Below are positions 43,928 to 52,610 of a stretch of DNA of 64,000 bases, one piece after another; position 1 is the first letter of the stretch, and each line of letters starts with the position of its first letter. The stretch covers positions 27,754 to 91,753 of the forward strand of contig NZ_JACJSP010000019.1 in the NCBI RefSeq assembly GCF_014698235.1, read 5' to 3'. This DNA comes from Limnothrix sp. FACHB-406. GTDB taxonomy: Bacteria; Cyanobacteriota; Cyanobacteriia; CACIAM-69d. The position numbers were made by a program, and so were the translations under genes. The notes beneath the pieces were generated by a model that had not been told where the DNA came from, made no database searches, and was given only the letters and a program-made list of their open reading frames with translations.

Positions 43928-45154
43928 CTAGGGATCGGTTTCCCCGATCGCCTCTAAAACCGCCTTGGGAGCCAACCGATCCTTGAACCAAATCACCTTG
44001 GCGGGTAGTTGGCGTGCATCGAGACCCGCCTTTTCTAGGTTTAAGCGCTCGGAAATGGCCAAAACCCAATCGGGGCGATCGGCCTTGATCACCTGGGCAA
44101 ACTTTTTGCGCAGATAGTCCGGTCGCCAATAGCCCACAATTTCTAAGATCCACGATCGCCCATCGGGATGCACCAACCGAAAATCCGGAATGGCCACGCT
44201 GCCAGGAATGGGAATCAGGTTCACTTCGCGTTCCAGCCTCCAATCGGTTTTGGTGCTTTCCCAGCGCTTGGCAAAAGATTCTTCAATTAAGCTGTCAAAG
44301 GGTTTACCGGCTGGATAGTGACTGACTAAGCTGCAATCTGCCGTCAGTTCATAGAACCGTTCTTGGGGCGATCGGGTGAGGGGATCGGGATCCTGCAAGG
44401 TGGCCGTTGCCCGCCATTTCGTCACATGCAACAGGGCTGGGATCGCCTTTGCCAGCGATAAACCATAGCGCGTGCTGGCTTTGAACAAACTGGCGGGCCC
44501 ATCCACACTAATCGTAAATCCCGTATCTTCATCGCCTTCAATATAGGTCATTAACTGAAAGAGTTTTAAATAGCGAAAGAGCAATTTATACTCACCGGGA
44601 TCATTGCGATAGGCATCAATTTTTAGGTGACTTGCACGATAGAAAATTCCCTGAACTTGGGACAGGTTATAGCGATGAATCAGGGCTTCGGGGGTGGGAG
44701 GATCAAATTGCGTCAAAATTCGGTTTTGGGGCAAATCAGCATATAAAGATTGCTGCAATTCCGAGGGCAAAACTTCCCGATCGCCCTCCATGGACAACTC
44801 CCGGGCCACCTGTTCCCAAACGGCCCCAGCGCGATCGCGGCTGGGAGGCTGAGCATTGGCCAAGGCAAAGACCCGCTGACGGAGGGCCAACGGCTCGATC
44901 GGGCTGACCACTTCAAAGGTCGAAAATCCCGATTCCAACAAATGCGCAAATCCTCGCTGCACTTTGAAATCTGGGCTAGTGCCTTCTAGTTCAGCCAAGG
45001 TGCGATCGAGTTGCAATTTAGGCTGACCCACGGCCGCTTGAAATTGGGCGATTGTGGCCTGGGCTTGGCTGAGGTGCTCTGGGCCCAAAGGCAAGCGCTT
45101 CGGGATAATTTGTTCGCCGCGTCGTCGATGAATTAATAGCTCCGATGGCAGCAT
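43928..45154 (-). CDS. DUF790 (Bax1-like) nuclease
   Basis: A 408-residue DUF790 protein. Archaeal Bax1 has this fold: it binds the XPB helicase and cuts DNA 3' of bubbles. Features: MLPSELLIHRRRGEQIIPKRL at the start, IFYRASHLKIDAYRNDPGEYKLLFRYLKLFQLMTY in the middle, and the PD-(D/E)xK-like core IPDFRLVHPDGRSWILEIVGYWRPDYL near 325-350. In archaea and many cyanobacteria it is next to an XPB-like DEAD/DEAH helicase; none is in the window. Stands alone, divergent from a small unknown gene. Confidence 0.88.
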   Translation of the reverse strand: MLPSELLIHRRRGEQIIPKRLPLGPEHLSQAQATIAQFQAAVGQPKLQLDRTLAELEGTSPDFKVQRGFAHLLESGFSTFEVVSPIEPLALRQRVFALANAQPPSRDRAGAVWEQVARELSMEGDREVLPSELQQSLYADLPQNRILTQFDPPTPEALIHRYNLSQVQGIFYRASHLKIDAYRNDPGEYKLLFRYLKLFQLMTYIEGDEDTGFTISVDGPASLFKASTRYGLSLAKAIPALLHVTKWRATATLQDPDPLTRSPQERFYELTADCSLVSHYPAGKPFDSLIEESFAKRWESTKTDWRLEREVNLIPIPGSVAIPDFRLVHPDGRSWILEIVGYWRPDYLRKKFAQVIKADRPDWVLAISERLNLEKAGLDARQLPAKVIWFKDRLAPKAVLEAIGETDP

Positions 45155-45663
45155 CCGTCTCGATTCACCCCGATCGACTGTAATTTACTGTAATTTTTCG
45201 TCAATTTGTGCGATTTGATGCAATTTTGTGTGCCTTTGAACTGGCCATCCTCTAGACCGCCAGCGGCCCAAATTTTAACCAGCGATCGACCGGCATTTGA
45301 CCACCAATCGCTCAAGTTTTGATCAGATTAAGCAAATTGATCCGCTTGATCACCTTTTGATCACCTTGATTAGAATCTGATCAGCTTTGAATCGACCGCT
45401 GATCAGTGGATCCCGTCAATTTGGGTTCATCCATGTCAATTGAAACGGAAAATTGCGGACTTTAACGATTTTCGTAACGAGGTGCAACCGGTCGTGAACT
45501 CTTTTGTCAGTTCCTGGCCGCCTTTCCGAAAGCGCGTTTCAATCGAAATACGGTTATTGGCTCCTAATCCCCAGCCACCAAAGGTGATGCCCATGGGAAT
45601 CGCCACCGACCATCATTAGTGTGATGAGGGCGATCGCCCGTTTCGATCGCGGGAGGATAGACT
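45155..45663. other. Divergent regulatory spacer with TGATCA cluster
   Basis: About 510 bp between the DUF790 gene and the small gene at 45664. Five TGATCA palindromes start at 45320, 45347, 45358, 45378 and 45400. No ORF seen. Confidence 0.7.
45320..45405. promoter_or_regulatory. Cluster of five TGATCA palindromes
   Basis: Five exact TGATCA hexamers in 86 bp with spacings 27, 11, 20 and 22 bp. Expected frequency is about once per 4 kb. Two are preceded by TTT (TTTTGATCA). The role (operator, or simple repeats of a GATC motif) is not known. Confidence 0.5.
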
Positions 45664-45969
45664 ATGAATTTCAACCTCGACTTTGGGCGCGTCATTTTGG
45701 ATTTTTACCGCGAAGATCCTGACCTGAACCGCCGCTTACAAATTTTGCGCCAATGTCGAATTCGGCGGCGGTGGCGCACCTTGGAAATTCACTGTCCCAA
45801 TCGATCGGTTGCTGAAAAATTGTTGGGTCTTTATGGGGCTTTGGTGGAGCCAATCACAGCTTTGAATGTGGCCCGCCATCTTTCAGTTTTTGCCAATGGC
45901 ATTCCCTTCATGACGTTGCCTTTGGGTGATGGCAACGGTAGTGGTTTTCCCTGGCAAGAAGCTATTTAG
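45664..45969 (+). CDS. Small conserved cyanobacterial protein
   Basis: A 101-residue protein preceded by GGGAGGATAG (good Shine-Dalgarno). The sequence includes LDFGRVILDFYREDPDLNRRLQILRQCRIRRRWRTLEIHCPNRSVAEKLLGLYGAL. The segment LEIHCPNRSVAEKL resembles a nucleic-acid or DnaA-domain-I-like fold only loosely. I do not recognise a named family. Confidence 0.72.
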   Translation: MNFNLDFGRVILDFYREDPDLNRRLQILRQCRIRRRWRTLEIHCPNRSVAEKLLGLYGALVEPITALNVARHLSVFANGIPFMTLPLGDGNGSGFPWQEAI

Positions 45970-46105
45970 GCGGGCACAAGATTCACAAGATTCAGGGGCA
46001 ATTGCCTTAGCAGTTTAGAGCACCCATCTCAATCGCTGATCTAGGTCATCAAGTTGAGTTGCCAAATTGAATTGCCAAGTTGAATCAGCAATTGACCTAG
46101 ATTAT

Positions 46106-46819
46106 CTACATCGGCAACCGTTCGATTCCTTCATTGGAACCAATCACAATGAGCACCATTCCCTTGTGCAGTCGATCGTAGGGATTGGGGTTAACTTGGA
46201 TATTCTCCACGCCGCCCTTTGTGCATTGTTGAGCCACAGCCAAAACATTCACACCATAGCGCGATCGCAGTTGCAGTTCTTGCAGCGTTTTTCCTTCAAA
46301 TTCCTCAGGAATCACCAGCTCAACCACGCTATTGTTGGCATCCAAATCTAGCCGTTCCAGCACGTTGGGCCGGGTGAGCATTCGTGCCACTTGGCAGCCC
46401 ATCTCGCGCTCGGGAAAAATGACCAAATTTGCTCCCACCTTATCCAGCAATTGCCCATGAATTTCGGTGGATGCCTTAGCAACCACATAATTCACGCCGC
46501 CATCTTTGAGGTTCAGAGTGGTGATGGTGCTGGCTTCAATGTAATTCCCGATCGCTACAATGGCTGTTTCAAATTCAAAAACTCCAGCTTCTGCCAGGGC
46601 CTGGCGATCGGTCGTGTCTAGTTGCAATGCATGGGACACAATATTATCGTTCAGGGCTTGGGTGACCTGCTTTTCACCCGAGTCAATTCCCATCACCTCA
46701 TAGCCCATTTGGTGCAGCGTGGAGCAAACAGCACGCCCAAAACGACCCAAGCCCAGCACCACATATTGTTTGTTCGTGCTGCGAAAATTGCGCCAAAAAC
46801 TAAGGGAACCAAACTGCAT
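46106..46819 (-). CDS. ktrA: Potassium uptake regulatory subunit KtrA (RCK)
   Basis: Cytosolic nucleotide-binding gating subunit of the Ktr potassium/sodium-dependent transporter, 237 residues. RCK N-domain with YVVLGLGRFGRAVCSTLHQMGYEVMGID (GxGxxG at 23-28) and acidic end of beta2, then the C-terminal RCK-C subdomain (NNSVVELVIPEEFEGKTLQELQLRSRYGVNVLAV). It binds ATP/ADP and NAD(H) to control KtrB. Lies downstream of ktrB, 196 bp apart, on the same strand. Confidence 0.94.
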   Translation of the reverse strand: MQFGSLSFWRNFRSTNKQYVVLGLGRFGRAVCSTLHQMGYEVMGIDSGEKQVTQALNDNIVSHALQLDTTDRQALAEAGVFEFETAIVAIGNYIEASTITTLNLKDGGVNYVVAKASTEIHGQLLDKVGANLVIFPEREMGCQVARMLTRPNVLERLDLDANNSVVELVIPEEFEGKTLQELQLRSRYGVNVLAVAQQCTKGGVENIQVNPNPYDRLHKGMVLIVIGSNEGIERLPM

Positions 46820-47015
46820 TTGAAATCTCCATCAATCACAGGGTCAAGATGATTTAAAGCAAACCTATGAGGCGAATTAAGCAAACTGATTTGATCCAGT
46901 CGATCGAGCTGACCGATCAATTTCATCCATTCGGTGAGTTAGTCAGGGCGATCGCATCAAGCCAGTTGATCGAAAAAATGGGCTAATCGAGAAAAAGAAT
47001 TGCACCAGAGCCAAA

Positions 47016-48371
47016 TTATCCCACCAGCAATTCCTCTTCGGGATAGCGAATTACACTGCGAGCATTTTCACTAATTAAAGTGCTCATGAGCAGCAGAATG
47101 CCCACCCGGCCAATGTACATTGTGCCAATGAGAACTAATTTGCCGCCAACGGAGAGCTGCGCTGTAATTCCTGTGGATAGACCAACGGTTGCAAAGGCGG
47201 AAACCACTTCAAAAAACAACTGAACAAACGGAATCGCCGGGTCAAATAGCGTTAACAGAATGGTGGACACCACAACCACACTGAGGGAACCCAAGAAAAC
47301 CGCGATCGCCTTCATAATTAACGCCATTGGAATTTGGCGATTAAACAAAATGACGGAGCTTTGACCTTGCAAAACCGCTCGGGTCACGCCGGTTAAAATC
47401 CGAATCGTGGTGGTTTTGATGCCGCCGCCGGTACTGCCAGGGCTGGCCCCCACAAACATCAAGGCGATGGTCACAAACAGCGCAGCTGATCCTAACTTTC
47501 CATTATCAATTGTGTTGAAACCAGCCGTGCGGGTGGTTACCGATTGGAACCAAGCGGCTAAGAGTTTGCCATTCCAACTGAGGTTGCCGAGTGTGGCTGG
47601 GTTGTTAAATTCGGTCACCAAAATGGCAACCGTTCCAATTAGCAGGAGGGCCAGGGTTGTGGTGGTGACAATTTTGAAGTTAAGCGAAAACATGAAGCGA
47701 TCGGGACGCAGGCTAGCGGCGTGATTACGACCTAAGCGCGATCGCCCCCAAAAAAACACCTCCATAATCGCTTGGTAGCCAATTCCTCCAAAGATGATCA
47801 AACCTGTGATGGTGAAATTCAGCACAGGCGATTCCACAAACTGCATGAAGTTATCGGTATATAACCCAAAGCCAGCATTATTAAAAGCGCTGACGCTGTG
47901 GAATACCGAGAACCAAATTGCCTGCAAATTCCAACCTAATTGAGGAACAAAAGCCCCCAGCAATAAAAATGCACCGGTTAGCTCAAACAGGAGGGTTGCG
48001 CCAATAATGGATTTCACCAGTTGCAAAACGCCTGAAATGCCGGGCATATCTAGCGATTGTTGCAGGGCGAGTTTATCCTTTAAGCCAAAACGACGACCCA
48101 AAATCAGCAACAGGAAAGTCGTGGCGGTCATATAGCCCAATCCACCAATTTGGGCTAGGAGAGCAACTACAAACTCACCAAAGAATGAGTAATATTTCCC
48201 CACATCAACCACTGAAAGTCCGGTCACACAAACAGCCGAAGTGGAGATAAAAAGCGCGGTAATCGGATCGCTCCACTGATGATTAGTCAGAGAAATAGGC
48301 AGCATGAGGAGAATTGCGCCTACCGTAATCACCATTAAAAAGCCCAGGCAAATGGTTCTGGCTGGGGTCAT
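47016..48371 (-). CDS. ktrB: Potassium transporter membrane subunit KtrB
   Basis: Membrane subunit of the Ktr system, 451 residues with the four M1-P-M2 repeats of the SKT superfamily. Selectivity-filter segments centre on Gly: STSAVCVTGLSVVD, HSVSAFNNAGFGLY, QSVTTRTAGFNTID and VSAFATVGLSTGIT. Ktr in cyanobacteria is important for sodium-dependent K+ uptake under osmotic shock (family knowledge). Followed by ktrA. Confidence 0.95.
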   Translation of the reverse strand: MTPARTICLGFLMVITVGAILLMLPISLTNHQWSDPITALFISTSAVCVTGLSVVDVGKYYSFFGEFVVALLAQIGGLGYMTATTFLLLILGRRFGLKDKLALQQSLDMPGISGVLQLVKSIIGATLLFELTGAFLLLGAFVPQLGWNLQAIWFSVFHSVSAFNNAGFGLYTDNFMQFVESPVLNFTITGLIIFGGIGYQAIMEVFFWGRSRLGRNHAASLRPDRFMFSLNFKIVTTTTLALLLIGTVAILVTEFNNPATLGNLSWNGKLLAAWFQSVTTRTAGFNTIDNGKLGSAALFVTIALMFVGASPGSTGGGIKTTTIRILTGVTRAVLQGQSSVILFNRQIPMALIMKAIAVFLGSLSVVVVSTILLTLFDPAIPFVQLFFEVVSAFATVGLSTGITAQLSVGGKLVLIGTMYIGRVGILLLMSTLISENARSVIRYPEEELLVG

Positions 48372-48594
48372 AAATTGGGCATTGCCATCAGCGAGTTTTT
48401 AGTTTTTGCAGAATACCTGAGGTTTGGGATTGTTGGATCAGTTGCGAAAAAATCAGTTGCGAAAGAACCGGCCGAGTCTGAATGCGATCGCATCAAAACC
48501 CAGCCCCGCAAGGATCAGGAATCCAAGGGCCAATCCAGGGGTCAATTCAGGTGTTAATCCAAGCGTTCACCGCAAAAAATCCGCAGTGCTCAGG

Positions 48595-48660
48595 ATCGAT
48601 CGCGATTTTTCCAAGTCAGTCACGCCAAGTCAGTCATGCCAAGTCAGTCACGCCACAATC
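48595..48660. repeat. ~14-bp direct repeats (AAGTCAGTCACGCC type)
   Basis: The phrase AAGTCAGTCA(C/T)GCC occurs three times followed by a degenerate fourth, between ktrB and the hydrolase gene. Nearby, TCAGTTGCGAAA is duplicated at ~48437-48464. The repeat ends right at the 3' end of the hydrolase gene. Confidence 0.82.
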
Positions 48661-49708
48661 AGTCGCGATTTTCTCCGAGTAAGTCATCCATCGCAAAGGC
48701 CCGCTTGTCAAACAGGGTCATGGCAGCAGGCATGTGAACGGAAACGCGATCGGTGAGTCGCAGTTTGGTGGCGGCATCCATGAAGGTTTCGCTGTTCATC
48801 ATCCGCCGGGCGATCGCCTCCACATCTGACCAGGTGAGACTGCTTTCAATGAAGGCCTGGGTGAGGGTAATCAACAGGGAGGCGTAGCGGTTGCCTTCCT
48901 CTTGGGTCATCATCGTGTGTGGAATATCGAGCACACGGTTAAACACCAGTTGCCAGGTAATGGGTTGGCGTTTGCGGTTGTCTTCCCAAAGGGCACGGTG
49001 ATCCCAAATGCCGACGGCTTGGTCGCTTTGGCTGGAGATCACAAATAGGGGGGCGCTGGGCTGGCGACGGGCCCGATCGAGCACCTGTTGCCCCATTTTC
49101 AGCATGGTGGCCAGGGCGGGCACGGCAAAACCCGGATAGCCGGGGCGATCGAAGCTGCTGCTTTCGGCCCCTTTGCCCCAAGAGAAGTAGCCTTGGGTTT
49201 TGGAAACGAACAAGTCAACCACTTTGCTGCTGCTGCTGAGGTAGGGCGCAAACAGAAGGGCGCGGTAGATCTCCTGGGGGCGTTCTTGCGCTAACCAAGC
49301 AGCCAATGTGCCGCCGCCGGACAGCCCCCCGATCGACACCTGTTGGCCAAAGGTGCGTGCTTTGGCTACCCACTCCAACCCAAAGTCCTGATAAACCTTG
49401 GGGTCGATCGGGAGGGGAGGCGGGGTTTGGCTGTTCCATTTGCCCGCTTGCCCATGGCCCGGCATCAGGGGAGCCAGCACGTTGTAACCGGCCCGATAGA
49501 GCGCTTCCCCGATCGGGACAAATTGATAGGGCGCAGCGGTAAACCCGTGAAATAGCAGACAGACGCGCTGCACGGGGCGATCGTGTAACCAAAAGCGCGA
49601 TCGACAGTCCGGATGCTTCAGGGGTAGCTTGGCCTCCAGGGTTTGTACCTGTTGGGTCATGCTGCCGATCACTTGCCGATAGTTGCTGATTGGAAGATTC
49701 GTACTCAA
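48659..49708 (-). CDS. Alpha/beta hydrolase
   Basis: A ~349-residue alpha/beta hydrolase. Oxyanion region: VCLLFHGFTAAPYQF; nucleophile elbow GLSGGGT (Ser). An Asp in ISSQSDQAVG and His in DIPHTMMT complete the triad. Resembles carboxylesterase/lipase-like proteins; substrate unknown. I chose a TTG start at 49708: AGGAGGGGGG lies ~7 nt upstream, while an upstream GTG (49741) has no such site. Confidence 0.87.
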   Translation of the reverse strand: MSTNLPISNYRQVIGSMTQQVQTLEAKLPLKHPDCRSRFWLHDRPVQRVCLLFHGFTAAPYQFVPIGEALYRAGYNVLAPLMPGHGQAGKWNSQTPPPLPIDPKVYQDFGLEWVAKARTFGQQVSIGGLSGGGTLAAWLAQERPQEIYRALLFAPYLSSSSKVVDLFVSKTQGYFSWGKGAESSSFDRPGYPGFAVPALATMLKMGQQVLDRARRQPSAPLFVISSQSDQAVGIWDHRALWEDNRKRQPITWQLVFNRVLDIPHTMMTQEEGNRYASLLITLTQAFIESSLTWSDVEAIARRMMNSETFMDAATKLRLTDRVSVHMPAAMTLFDKRAFAMDDLLGENRD

Positions 49709-50114
49709 GATTTCCCCCCTCCTGGGCCCACACGGGGCCACCTGATGCCCCCGATTCTAGCTAGGCGATCGAGAATGCTCTATGGGTCATGCTCTATGGG
49801 GGCTGAGGCCGTCTTTTGGGAACCCCATTCAACGGCATTTCGGCGGTATTTCGGCCATGACCAACAACACTGGGGAAGCTTGTCCGGCCAATCCGCGCAA
49901 CCAAGCCACCGGAACCAACCCATCGTGCTAGTATATTAAGTCGGTCAACCCTGGTTGCTGGAGTTCGCCCCACGCCGTCTCTGTAGGCGAATCTAGACCA
50001 GTGACTAGCATTCGCAGCTTGCCATAGCCCATCGTCGTGTTCGCTAGTAGACGGCCTAGCATTCGAGTAACCGGCGAACCTGTGAGCGGACTGCACTCAA
50101 ACCATCACGTTAGC
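49709..50114. other. Divergent spacer and leader of rpsA
   Basis: About 405 bp. ATGCTCTATGGG is directly repeated at ~49775-49799. A TATATT hexamer near 49931 could be a -10 element for a ~180-nt rpsA leader, which may hold an autoregulatory structure as in other S1 mRNAs. No ORF. Confidence 0.45.
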
Positions 50115-51131
50115 ATGCCCACCCAAGAAATCTCAGCCATCAACAGCATTGACGTTGGCTTCGGCCACGACGATTTTGCCGCCCTGCTTGATAAGTACGA
50201 CTATCACTTTAGCCCTGGTGACATCGTGGCAGGGACGGTGTTCAGCATCGAACCGCGCGGCGCATTGATTGACATCGGTGCCAAGACCTCTGCTTATATC
50301 CCCATCCAGGAGATGTCCATCAACCGGATCGAAAATCCGGATGAGGTATTGCAGCCCAACGAAACGCGCGAATTCTTCATCTTGGCTGATGAGAATGAGG
50401 ATGGGCAATTAACCCTTTCAATCCGCCGCATTGAGTACATGCGGGCCTGGGAACGGGTGCGCCAACTGCAAGCGGAAGATGCCACCGTGCGATCGGCCGT
50501 GTTTGCCACCAACCGGGGTGGTGCGCTGGTACGGATCGAAGGCCTGCGCGGCTTCATCCCCGGTTCCCACATCAGCACCCGCAAGCCCAAGGAAGAACTG
50601 GTGGGCGAAGAGCTGCCCCTCAAGTTCTTGGAAGTGGACGAAGATCGCAACCGCCTGGTCTTGAGCCACCGCCGTGCATTGGTGGAGCGCAAGATGAACC
50701 GCCTGGAAGTGGGCGAAGTGGTGATCGGTACCGTCCGTGGCATCAAGCCCTACGGTGCGTTCATCGACATCGGCGGCGTGAGCGGTCTGCTGCACATTTC
50801 CGAAATTTCGCACGAGCACATCGATACGCCCCACAGCATCTTCAACGTCAACGACGAAGTGAAGGTGATGATTATCGATTTGGATGCCGAGCGCGGCCGG
50901 ATCTCGCTTTCGACCAAGCAGCTTGAGCCGGAACCCGGTGACATGCTCAAGAACCGCCAATTGGTCTATGACAAGGCGGAAGAAATGGCAGCGAAGTACC
51001 GCGAGCAAATGAAACTGCAACAGCAAGGGGGCAGTGCTAGTGCTGCCGCTGAGCCGGTTGCAGAAGCAGCGCCGGAAGAGGTGGAAGAAAGCGCAGACGA
51101 AGCCGCTTACGCCACCGCAGCAGACGAGTAA
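50115..51131 (+). CDS. rpsA: 30S ribosomal protein S1 (three-domain cyanobacterial form)
   Basis: RNA-binding ribosomal protein for mRNA recruitment, 338 residues. Three S1 domains: FSPGDIVAGTVFSIEPRGALIDIGAKTSAYIP (~35-105), ATVRSAVFATNRGGALVRIEGLRGFIPGS (~120-190) and VGEVVIGTVRGIKPYGAFIDIGGVSGLLHISEISHEHI (~200-275). The C-terminal tail is acidic and Ala-rich. Start ATG 50115 agrees with cyanobacterial homologues; an in-frame start at 50037 would add an unconserved extension. Ends with a strong terminator. Confidence 0.96.
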   Translation: MPTQEISAINSIDVGFGHDDFAALLDKYDYHFSPGDIVAGTVFSIEPRGALIDIGAKTSAYIPIQEMSINRIENPDEVLQPNETREFFILADENEDGQLTLSIRRIEYMRAWERVRQLQAEDATVRSAVFATNRGGALVRIEGLRGFIPGSHISTRKPKEELVGEELPLKFLEVDEDRNRLVLSHRRALVERKMNRLEVGEVVIGTVRGIKPYGAFIDIGGVSGLLHISEISHEHIDTPHSIFNVNDEVKVMIIDLDAERGRISLSTKQLEPEPGDMLKNRQLVYDKAEEMAAKYREQMKLQQQGGSASAAAEPVAEAAPEEVEESADEAAYATAADE

Positions 51132-51459
51132 GATTGACGAGACCCGACAGGCAAGGAGCGAAAAACCCTTGCCTGTTGTGTTTTTGGGTTAGTTTTTTTG
51201 GATTAGGGTTTCTGGATTAGGGTTTCTGGATTAGAGATCAGGGACTTAAACGGCGTTTTTCGATCGCGTCTTTGGGTTGCATTTTTGCTGCATTTTCGCT
51301 GCATTTTCGAGTTCTGGTTTTTGAAGTCTGGTTTTTGAAGTCTGTTTGAAATCTTGCTTGCCCTTGGTGTGGGAATTGGGTGGCTGAATCCAAAATTCAG
51401 GCCAGATCAACATTTGGGGGGGTAGTCTTTATGGGCGATCGCCCTTGGGAAAACCACTC
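51132..51459. other. Spacer after rpsA with terminator and short repeats
   Basis: About 330 bp. After the terminator come TTCTGGATTAGGG repeats (51198-51238), two TGCATTTTCG units (~51289-51308) and two CTGGTTTTTGAAGT units (~51314-51342). No ORF. Confidence 0.7.
51147..51185 (+). terminator. Rho-independent terminator of rpsA
   Basis: Perfect 10-bp stem ACAGGCAAGG / CCTTGCCTGT, 10-nt loop, then TGTGTTTTT, 15 bp after the rpsA stop codon. Confidence 0.93.
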
Positions 51460-52269
51460 GTGTTAACAGTTTGGGTAGATGGTCACCCCCTAGAGGGAAT
51501 TGAGGCAGCTCTGTTCGACAAGGACGGAACGCTGGCCGACACAAGCAGTTTTTTGCGGCTGTTGGCCCAAGCGAGGGTCAAAGCTATTCAGTCCCGCATT
51601 CCTGAGGTGGACGATCGCCTGCTGTTGGCTATGGGGGCCGGTGCCGATCGCTGGAATCCGGCCGGGCTGATGGCGGTGGGAACTCGTGAGCAAAACTGTG
51701 TGGCGGCAGCGGCCTACGTGGCGGAAACCGGCTGTAGCTGGTCCACGGCGATCGCCCTGGTGCAACAGGCCTTTGCCGAAGCCGATCGAATCTGTGGGGA
51801 CAAGGCGTTGCAAACTTGGCCCTACGAGGATACGGAATTTTGCCTGGAGCGCTTGGCGCGATCGGGCTTGGAATTAGGGATTTTGACGGGGGATACGCTG
51901 GAACATACCCAAGCGTTTCTGGTGCGGTATGACCTGGCCCAATGGATTCAGGTGATTGGCGCGGCGAACACGGGGCCCGCCAAGCCAGACCCGGCTAGTG
52001 TTTGGCGCTTGTGTGAGCAATTGGGGGTTGCGCCCGATCGGGTCTTGCTCGTGGGTGACTCTGCAATTGACATGCAGGCAGCGAGGGCTGCGGGGCTGGC
52101 CGCCGCGATCGGGATCGACCGCACCTACGCAATCCCCAACACGATCGTTTCGCGCACCATTCCCCCCAAGGCGATTGATGTTCAAGAGATGCGCAACCAG
52201 GCTCGATCGGAACTACAGGCTGATTTTCTGATTCAGAGTTTGGATGCACTTCAGGTTTCGATCGCCTAG
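51460..52269 (+). CDS. HAD-family phosphatase
   Basis: A 269-residue HAD hydrolase. Motif I is ALFDKDGTLADT (D-x-D-x-T nucleophile type), motif II LGILTGDT, motif III GPAKPDP (Lys) and motif IV VLLVGDSAIDMQAARAAGL. The helical cap between motifs I and II is of the phosphoglycolate phosphatase/Gph kind. The substrate is not identified. I use GTG 51460, which reads MLTVWVDGHPL and matches the typical start of cyanobacterial homologues (MLTL...); a TTG at 51445 is possible. Confidence 0.87.
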   Translation: MLTVWVDGHPLEGIEAALFDKDGTLADTSSFLRLLAQARVKAIQSRIPEVDDRLLLAMGAGADRWNPAGLMAVGTREQNCVAAAAYVAETGCSWSTAIALVQQAFAEADRICGDKALQTWPYEDTEFCLERLARSGLELGILTGDTLEHTQAFLVRYDLAQWIQVIGAANTGPAKPDPASVWRLCEQLGVAPDRVLLVGDSAIDMQAARAAGLAAAIGIDRTYAIPNTIVSRTIPPKAIDVQEMRNQARSELQADFLIQSLDALQVSIA

Positions 52270-52522
52270 GTTTCGATCGCATAAATTAACAAATCAGTTC
52301 TCAAACCGATTTCAAATTTATTAATAAACTAATTTTTCAGATTCATTTCTCAATTAACTGCCAAGCCAAGCAATACATCGCCCCATTGATTCAACCGTTA
52401 ATTAACCCGTTCAAGAATAGGTTTCATCAATTAAGCCCACATGAGTTCCATGAATTAACCCAAACAATTGATTGAACTCATTCGTGAATCATAGCTCTCA
52501 GAGTTTTCATGGAAAAGCGCAA

Positions 52523-52536
52523 GTACTAATGGTTAC
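52523..52536 (+). promoter_or_regulatory. NtcA-type binding site upstream of metK
   Basis: Sequence GTACTAATGGTTAC, an exact match to GTA-N8-TAC, the core consensus of the cyanobacterial nitrogen regulator NtcA. It lies 23 nt before a TATAAT box, within the 20-24 nt spacing of NtcA-activated (class II) promoters. Confidence 0.6.
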
Positions 52537-52556
52537 CTAAGGCAAATAGAGACCAG

Positions 52557-52565
52557 TGATATAAT
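52557..52565 (+). promoter_or_regulatory. Extended -10 promoter element of metK
   Basis: TGATATAAT: a perfect TATAAT with TG one base upstream. No good -35 hexamer is at 16-18 nt, consistent with an activator-dependent or extended -10 promoter. Start of transcription would be about 40 nt before the GTG start. Confidence 0.7.
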
Positions 52566-52610
52566 CGCTTCGCTTATCAGCAATCAGTCTGTCTCGCTGT
52601 TGGAGGGCCA

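Larger units (their letters stand above)
52270..52610. other. AT-rich leader and promoter region of metK
   Basis: About 340 bp rich in ATTAA/AATTAA phrases. It holds the NtcA-type site at 52523-52536 and the extended -10 box at 52557-52565. I did not recognise a SAM riboswitch fold. Confidence 0.65.

Noticed and set aside
52270..52610. SAM riboswitch in the metK leader
   Set aside because: I could not find the conserved helices; the leader is AT-rich and dominated by ATTAA phrases.
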